This document shows positions 58,625 through 64,000 of a stretch of DNA of 64,000 nucleotides, one piece after another. Origin of the DNA: Salticus scenicus (lineage: Eukaryota > Arthropoda > Arachnida > Araneae > Salticidae); NCBI GenBank assembly GCA_963930645.1, contig OZ005653.1, positions 109,502,259 to 109,566,258 on the forward strand, in the 5' to 3' direction. The position numbers and the translations under genes were made by a program. The notes below the pieces were generated by a model. The model was not told the origin of the DNA. It made no database searches and was given only the letters and a program-made list of their open reading frames with translations. The first letter of the stretch is position 1, and the number at the start of each line of letters is the position of its first letter.

Positions 58625-58973
58625 CAGGGCGATTATAATCAAAGTTACGATTTCAAAACGCAATAGTGATCCGATATTTTACCAGAGCAATCGTAAGGGA
58701 ATGCAATTTTGTTTGGGAAAGGAAAAAAAATAGTTCCAGTATGTTCCTATAGATGACGCTGTCAAGGGAATGTCAGGGGAAACGCCTAAATGGATTCCGA
58801 AATGTTGTTTGCAACACAGTGGAATAGCAGGAAAAAATAGACTTCAAGAATTTAATGCAATTCTTTAGCAAAAAGACAAGAATACGCGTTTGCAAAGGAA
58901 ACAGTCATAGTGAAAAGGGAAAAAGAGAAGCTTCCTGAAACAAATACTTTACTGATAATTAGCGACACATTTT

Positions 58974-59023
<50 letters not shown>

Positions 59024-59139
59024 TTGTCAAGCAAAATTTTATTGCCTCACGATTGCTCTGATAAACTACCAAATCGCTCTGATGGGTAATTTTAAAATTA
59101 TAGCGTTTTGAAATCGTAAATTTAATTATAATTATCCTA
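58625..59139. mobile_element. TIR element (MITE), about 515 bp
   Basis: The left end CAGGGCGATTATAATCAAAG with TTACGATTTCAAAACGC, AGAGCAATCGT and GCAATTTTG is repeated inverted on the right (GCAAAATTTTATTGC, CACGATTGCTCTGAT, GCGTTTTGAAATCGTAAA, TTATAATTATCCT). The TIRs are about 100 bp with indels. TA flanks the left end and probably the right. The interior shows no readable transposase. An (AT)n run sits at 58977-59012. Confidence 0.75.
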
Positions 59140-59523
59140 TATATGTATATTTTATAAATATTCGATATTTGCGCATACCGCGCTCATATTTATACCAGAT
59201 TATAATAATTATGTATTTAAGTTTAAATGTATTGAAACTAGAGAGCTGTAATAATTATTTATATATATAAAAGTTTATCAATTATAAGTCAAACTTAATA
59301 AAGAAGGTAAGATTTGAACTCACCTTCTCTTCCAGTCCACACCTCCAATTCATTATTCAGTTACATCCACGAAATGCGTATGTATCCATCCATAAGCTGG
59401 ATAGACTCTGGAAGAAAAAATCTATCTAATCTGCAAAGAATTAAAATTAATTTTGTGTGTTTCCTTTGAGGAAAAATTGCATTTTCTGGCTATAATGATT
59501 TAATCGAATCTTGATTATTACAT

Positions 59524-59557
<34 letters not shown>

Positions 59558-60160
59558 CATATTTAAAAATAGTGTAATGTGTAGGATCATTGTAACAGAG
59601 CTCCTTTCTATTCATGGTTACATATTAGAAAAAAGTGAAGTACCGAAACGATACATTACAAAACATACATTTTTTTGTTTATCCAATCAACCATTAAATG
59701 GCAGCAATTTCACGCCAAATATTACAATATGCTGTGACCGGCTACGTCTGTTGCATGAGACAATTAATTTTTTGTGTTTATATATAATTCATGGGTTGTA
59801 AACCTGATAGTACAGCCTTAATATAGTTCTCTTTGGCGGCTTTTGAATTTTTGTCACCATTTTAGACTTAATCCATTGTAACAATAAGACTTAATCCCTT
59901 GTAACAATATGCTATGAGCGCTATTTCTGCCGTATTTTAGACAAGTAATCTTTTTATGGTTATATATATTTCCTATTAAACATATTTTTATTTATTTATT
60001 TAAATATTAATTTGAATTTTTCAAATATTTCTGTTCGACAGCGTGAGAGTGCAGTAACACATAGAGGTTCATTTGTTTGTATGATAAATTAGCATAGTGA
60101 TTATTATATAAAAAAATAAATAAATAGGTAAACATTATCGTGTTACACAATTTATTATGT
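59140..60160. other. AT-rich DNA with duplicated GGCGGCTTTTGAATTTTTGT
   Basis: GGCGGCTTTTGAATTTTTGT(C) occurs at about 59835 and again at 60171, where the large palindrome starts. Diverged AATATGCTGTGACCGGCTAC / AATATGCTATGAGCGC segments (59727 and 59907) follow the same spacing, so the left flank of the palindrome carries partial tandem copies of its end. Confidence 0.5.
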
Positions 60161-60204
60161 CGCTCCATTGGCGGCTTTTGAATTTTTGTCGCCAAATTAG
60201 CGAT

Positions 60205-60235
<31 letters not shown>

Positions 60236-60543
60236 GTATGAAAAGGGGAAGACTATTTTGCAAATAATTTTATCAGACTCTTTTTTGTTTATACATAAGA
60301 ATCCTTTATATTCTGCTTATATTTTTAATGCTTTTTAGGTTTAAAATAGTGCTTGTTGAAATAAATTTCCTATCTTTAAAACTGCATTTGTTCTGTAAAT
60401 TTTGTGTAAAAATAAATCATTTATGTTTTTATATATTTGATGCGCTACTTAGATTAAAATGGCTGTTGCTATATTAAACTTCTTGTCGAAAAACATTCGG
60501 TGTACTTCAACACCAAAATTTAAAAAATCGCTCAGCAGGAAGT

Positions 60544-60625
60544 GAAGCTGATAAAATAAATGAAGCTGATAAAATGAATGAAGCTGATAAAATAATGAAG
60601 CTGATAAAGAAGCTGATAAAATAAA
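60544..60625 (+). repeat. Minisatellite in the left arm only
   Basis: Five units of GAAGCTGATAAAATAAAT or shortened forms. The equivalent place in the right arm (about 63610-63640) has a single decayed unit, so this expansion arose after the palindrome formed, or contracted on the right. Confidence 0.85.
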
Positions 60626-60760
60626 AATATTGTTCATAGAGTTTAAATAATCTATTTAAAAAAAATTTTAAAACCCAAATTATTAATCTATCGTATCACA
60701 TACATAGATATAGTAATGATATATAGATTGATCATTGGGGACAAAAAAGTGATTCCTTTT

Positions 60761-60813
60761 CACTCGGGAAAAGACGGCGATTTAACCAAAATATGGCAGT
60801 CTTTCCCCGAGTG
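60761..60813. repeat. Hairpin CACTCGGG...CCCGAGTG in the left arm
   Basis: CACTCGGGAAAAGAC and GTCTTTCCCCGAGTG form a stem of about 15 bp with a 23-nt loop containing GGCGATTT and ATATGGC. The same hairpin is kept in the right arm (63407-63459). Confidence 0.85.
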
Positions 60814-60922
60814 AATACACGCGGGAATATGCACGAATGTTTTAGCAAAAAAAAATTCATGAATAATTTGTTTACTAAAGGTGAATGAAAAGCCCCAGAT
60901 ATAGTTTCAAATTCATTCTTCT

Positions 60923-60955
<33 letters not shown>

Positions 60956-61379
60956 CCTACAGTACCACTTATTGGGTGATTCCAAAGCTTTTTTTTTTCG
61001 GCATCAAAAATCTTTGCACGATAATATGGGGATGATAGATCTATATATATTATTATATCTATGATCACATAAATCTTTTCGAAAATAGAATAAAACTTAA
61101 TTTGAAAAAAAAAATAATAATAACTTTTGTTTATTAACCAAAATAATTGATGAAATTTGAAATGCAAGTTGGTCTTGTGGGGTACAGGCTGTATATTATA
61201 TTTTTGTGTTCCTGAGAGAAAATTTAAAAGAATTTGAAAACTGCAATTTTTAATCCCTTTTAAAAATCATGTGACTTAATGTGAAGCAGATTTTTCATTT
61301 TTTTTTCTCCTAACGGTTTCCATACAATCTTCTGCTGTTACCACCTAAAATTCATACTTTAGTTAATTTTAAAAAATCT

Positions 61380-61526
61380 AATTGTCCGATTGATAAGCTG
61401 TTTAATGCATCGGATTAAAAAAAAATTTCCCTTTCATTTGCTATCTTATTTGTAACGATGCGACTGATATTTCTAATCTATTTTCTAATCTTTCTGATTT
61501 ATTTTACTCATTTTAAATAAGTGTAC

Positions 61527-61564
<38 letters not shown>

Positions 61565-61988
61565 ATTATTATTTTGTCGAAAAAAAATGGCAACAATTAA
61601 ATCATGGATAAAATTTTAAAATTTAACTGTCTTATTTATCAGAAATTAGAAGGTTTTTATTTTCACATTTTAATTAATTAAGAAAAAACTAATCATCCGA
61701 TTGATAAGCTGTTTAATGCATCGGATTTACAAAAATTTTCCCTTTCATTTGGTGTCTTATTTGTAACGATTCGAGTGATATTTCTAATTTATTTTCTAAT
61801 CTTTCTGATTTATTTTCCTCATTTTAAATAAATGTACGTTTTTTTTAATTATTATTATTATTTTGTCGAAAAAAAAATTGGCAACAATTAAATTATGGAT
61901 AAAATGTCAAAATTTAAATGGCTTTTTTTATCAGAAATTAGAAGGTTATGATTTTCACATTTTAATTAATTAAGAAAAAAACTAATCA
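61380..61988 (+). repeat. Tandem duplication within the left arm, about 305 bp
   Basis: Units 61380-61690 and 61691-61988 share CCGATTGATAAGCTGTTTAA, TGCATCGGATT, TCCCTTTCATTTG, TTGTAACGAT, CTTTCTGATTTATTTT, TTTTGTCGAAAAAAA, GGCAACAATTAAAT and CAGAAATTAGAAGGTT. Confidence 0.95.
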
Positions 61989-62267
61989 AAAATTCGAAAA
62001 TCTGACTTCGATGTGCACAATGACCCTTCGGGATGCACCTTTGTGTTAAATCTCGTGACTGTCCGAGTTACCGTTTTCGAGATCAGTGAAATATACATAC
62101 AAATATTGCTCACTTAATAGTATAAGATATATCTTATACTATTAAGTGAGCAATATTTGTATATTTCACTGTTCTCGAAAACGGTAGCTCGGACAGTCAC
62201 GAGATTTATTACAAAGGTGCCCCCCGAAGAGTCATTGTGCACATCGAAGTCAGATTTTCGAATTTTT

Positions 62268-62875
62268 GATTAGTTTTTTCTTAATTAATTAAAATGTGAA
62301 AATAATAAGCTTCTATTTTCTGATAAATAAGCCATTTAAATTTTAACATTTTATCCATAATTTAATTGTTGCCAATTTTTTTTTTCGACAAAATAATAAT
62401 AATTAAAAAAAAAAAAAAAAAAAAAAACGTACATTTATTTAAAATGAGGAAAATAAATCAGAAAGATTAGAAATATCAGTCGCATCGTTACAAATAAGAT
62501 ACCAAACAAAAGGGAAATTTTTTGTAAATCCGATGCATTAAACAGCTTATCAAATCGGATGATTAGTTTCTTCTTAATTAATTAAAATGGGAAAATAATA
62601 ACCTTCTAATTTCTGATAAATAAGCCATTTAAATTTTAAAATTTTATCCTTATTTAATTGTTGCCAATTTTTTTTTCGACAAAATAATAATAATAATAAT
62701 AATAATAAACGTACATTTATTTAAAATGAGGAAAATAAATCAGAAAGATTAGAAAATAAATTAGAAATATCAGTCGCATCGTTACAAATAAGATAGCAAA
62801 TGAAAGGGAAAATTTTTGTAAATCCGATGCATTAAACAGCTTATCAATTAGATTTTTTAAAATTAACTAAAGTAT
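62268..62875 (-). repeat. Matching tandem duplication within the right arm
   Basis: Inverted counterparts of the two left-arm units (62268-62565 and 62566-62875), with GATGCATTAAACAGCTTATC at 62530 and 62827. The tandem duplication therefore preceded palindrome formation, or both arms were homogenised. Confidence 0.95.
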
Positions 62876-63406
62876 GAATTTTAGGTGGAAACAGCAGAAG
62901 ATTGTATGGAAACCGTTAGGAGAAAAAAAAAATTAAAAATCTGCTCCACATTAAGTCACATGATTTTTAAGTGGGATTAAAAATTGCAGTTTTCAAATTA
63001 TTTTAAATTTTCTCTCACGAACACAAAAATATAATATACAGCCTGTACCCCACAAGACCAACTTGCAATTCAAATTTCATCAATTATTTTGGTTAATAAA
63101 CAAAAGGTATTATTATTTTTTTTTTAAATTAAGTTTTATTCTATCTCCGAAAAGATTTATTTGATCATAGATACAATAATATATATAGATCTATCATCCC
63201 CATAATATCGTGCAAAGATTTTTGATGCCGAAAAAAAAAAGCTTTCGAATCAGCCATTAAGTGGTATTGAAGGAAAAAGGAAAAAAAGAAGAATGAATTT
63301 GAAACTATATCTGGAGCTTTCCATTCACATTTAGTAAATAAATTATTCATGAATTTTATTCGCTAAAACATTCGTGTGTATTCCCGTGTGTATTCCCGTG
63401 TGTATT

Positions 63407-63459
63407 CACTCGGGGAAAGACTGCCATATTTTGGTAAAATCGCCGTCTTTTCCCGAGTG
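63407..63459. repeat. Hairpin CACTCGGG...CCCGAGTG in the right arm
   Basis: CACTCGGGGAAAGAC and GTCTTTTCCCGAGTG pair as in the left arm. It is preceded by three copies of GTGTATTCCC/GTGTATTCA (63374-63408), where the left arm has one. Confidence 0.85.
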
Positions 63460-64000
63460 AAAAGGAATCACTTTTTTCTCCCCAATGATCAATCTATATA
63501 TTATTACTATATCTATATATGTGATACGATACATTAATAATTTGGGTTTAATTTTTTTTTTTTTTTTTTTTAAATAGATTATTTAAACTCTATGAGCCAT
63601 ATTTTTATTTTCACAGTTTCATTAACAGATCCTGCTGGGTGATTTTTTAAATTTTGGTGTTGAAGTACACCGAACGTTTTTCGACAAGAAGTTTAATATA
63701 GCAACAGCCATTTTAATCTAAGTAGTGCATCAAATATATAAAAACATAAATGATTTATTTTTACACAAAATTTACAGAACAAATGCAGTTTTAAAAATAG
63801 GAAATTTATTTCAACAAGCACTATTTTAAACCTAAAAACCATTAAAAATATAAGCAGAATATAAAGGATTCTTATGTATAAACAAAAAAGAGTCTGATAA
63901 AATTATTAGCAAAACAGTCTTCCCCTTTACATACAAAAAAGAAAAAAAAAAAATCCATCGCTAATATGGCGACAAAAATTCAAAAGCCGCCATTGGAGCG

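Larger units (their letters stand above)
60161..64000. repeat. Giant palindrome, arms about 1.9 kb, no spacer
   Basis: The centre AGATATATCT lies at 62125-62134, with the axis between 62129 and 62130. CGCTCCATTGGCG at 60161-60173 returns as its complement at 63988-64000, the last bases of the window. Matching landmarks in between include AAGGATTCTTATGTATAAAC, the CACTCGGG hairpins, ATTAAACAGCTTATCAA and GACTTCGATGTGCACAATGA. Arms differ by substitutions (a few per hundred bases by eye) and indels. The palindrome reaches the window edge, so its true size and the outer end of the right arm are unknown. No coding region. Confidence 0.95.

Noticed and set aside
60161..64000. Palindrome as a pure sequencing fold-back artefact
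   Set aside because: The arms differ by many substitutions and by arm-specific repeat expansions, which a simple re-read of one molecule would not produce. Confirmation by long reads is still needed.
1..64000. CRISPR array, operons, rRNA genes or integrated virus
   Set aside because: No regularly spaced direct repeats with unique spacers, no rRNA-like conserved blocks, and no viral structural or polymerase motifs beyond transposon RTs and transposases were seen.

Overview
The window is very AT-rich, repeat-dense metazoan DNA. It lacks compact genes and has many A/T homopolymers of 20-40 nt, (AT)n, (TTA)n, (GATA)n and (TG)n microsatellites, and numerous decayed eukaryotic transposons. The element set (Tc1/mariner elements with TA target duplications, Helitrons, tRNA-derived SINEs, remnants of an RTE-like LINE and a Penelope-type reverse transcriptase) fits an invertebrate, most likely an arthropod. 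I cannot name the lineage. I recognise no host protein-coding gene. Short exons of a long-intron gene could be hidden, but none is supported.

Layout. 1-9 kb: AT-rich DNA, an inverted repeat with a CUGAAGA motif, a Helitron helicase C-terminal remnant followed by tandem repeats, a foldback MITE, and a tRNA-derived SINE. 9-18 kb: tandem repeats, two remnants of one family of YIDD-box reverse transcriptase (Penelope-like guess) with a repeated hairpin, and a mariner-like terminal-inverted-repeat element. 18-26 kb: a GC-rich palindrome followed by long AT-rich degenerate repeat arrays that recur at 23-25 kb, two SINEs, and a patch with two perfect TGACGTCA sites. 26-31 kb: a tRNA-Thr-like SINE with a 13-bp target duplication, a LINE reverse-transcriptase remnant, and a head-to-head pair of Tc1 3' halves. 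31.8-34.2 kb: a Helitron with two 5' ends and G-rich tandem repeats. 35-43 kb: a 0.84-kb Tc1-type MITE, a 542-bp inverted array of hammerhead-like motifs flanked by a 12-bp duplication, a mariner transposase pseudogene, a SINE and a second Helitron. 45-59 kb: a LINE fragment, small TIR elements, two nearly full-length Tc1-family elements with TA duplications and broken transposases, and dispersed repeats. 60-64 kb: a giant palindrome whose arms are each about 1.9 kb, centred at 62129/62130 and running off the window end.

Nothing here forms an operon or pathway. The window is a record of transposon insertion, inversion and tandem duplication. The most unusual structures are the hammerhead-like array, the giant palindrome, the head-to-head Tc1 composite, and the two Helitrons that each carry two 5' termini before a single 3' terminus.
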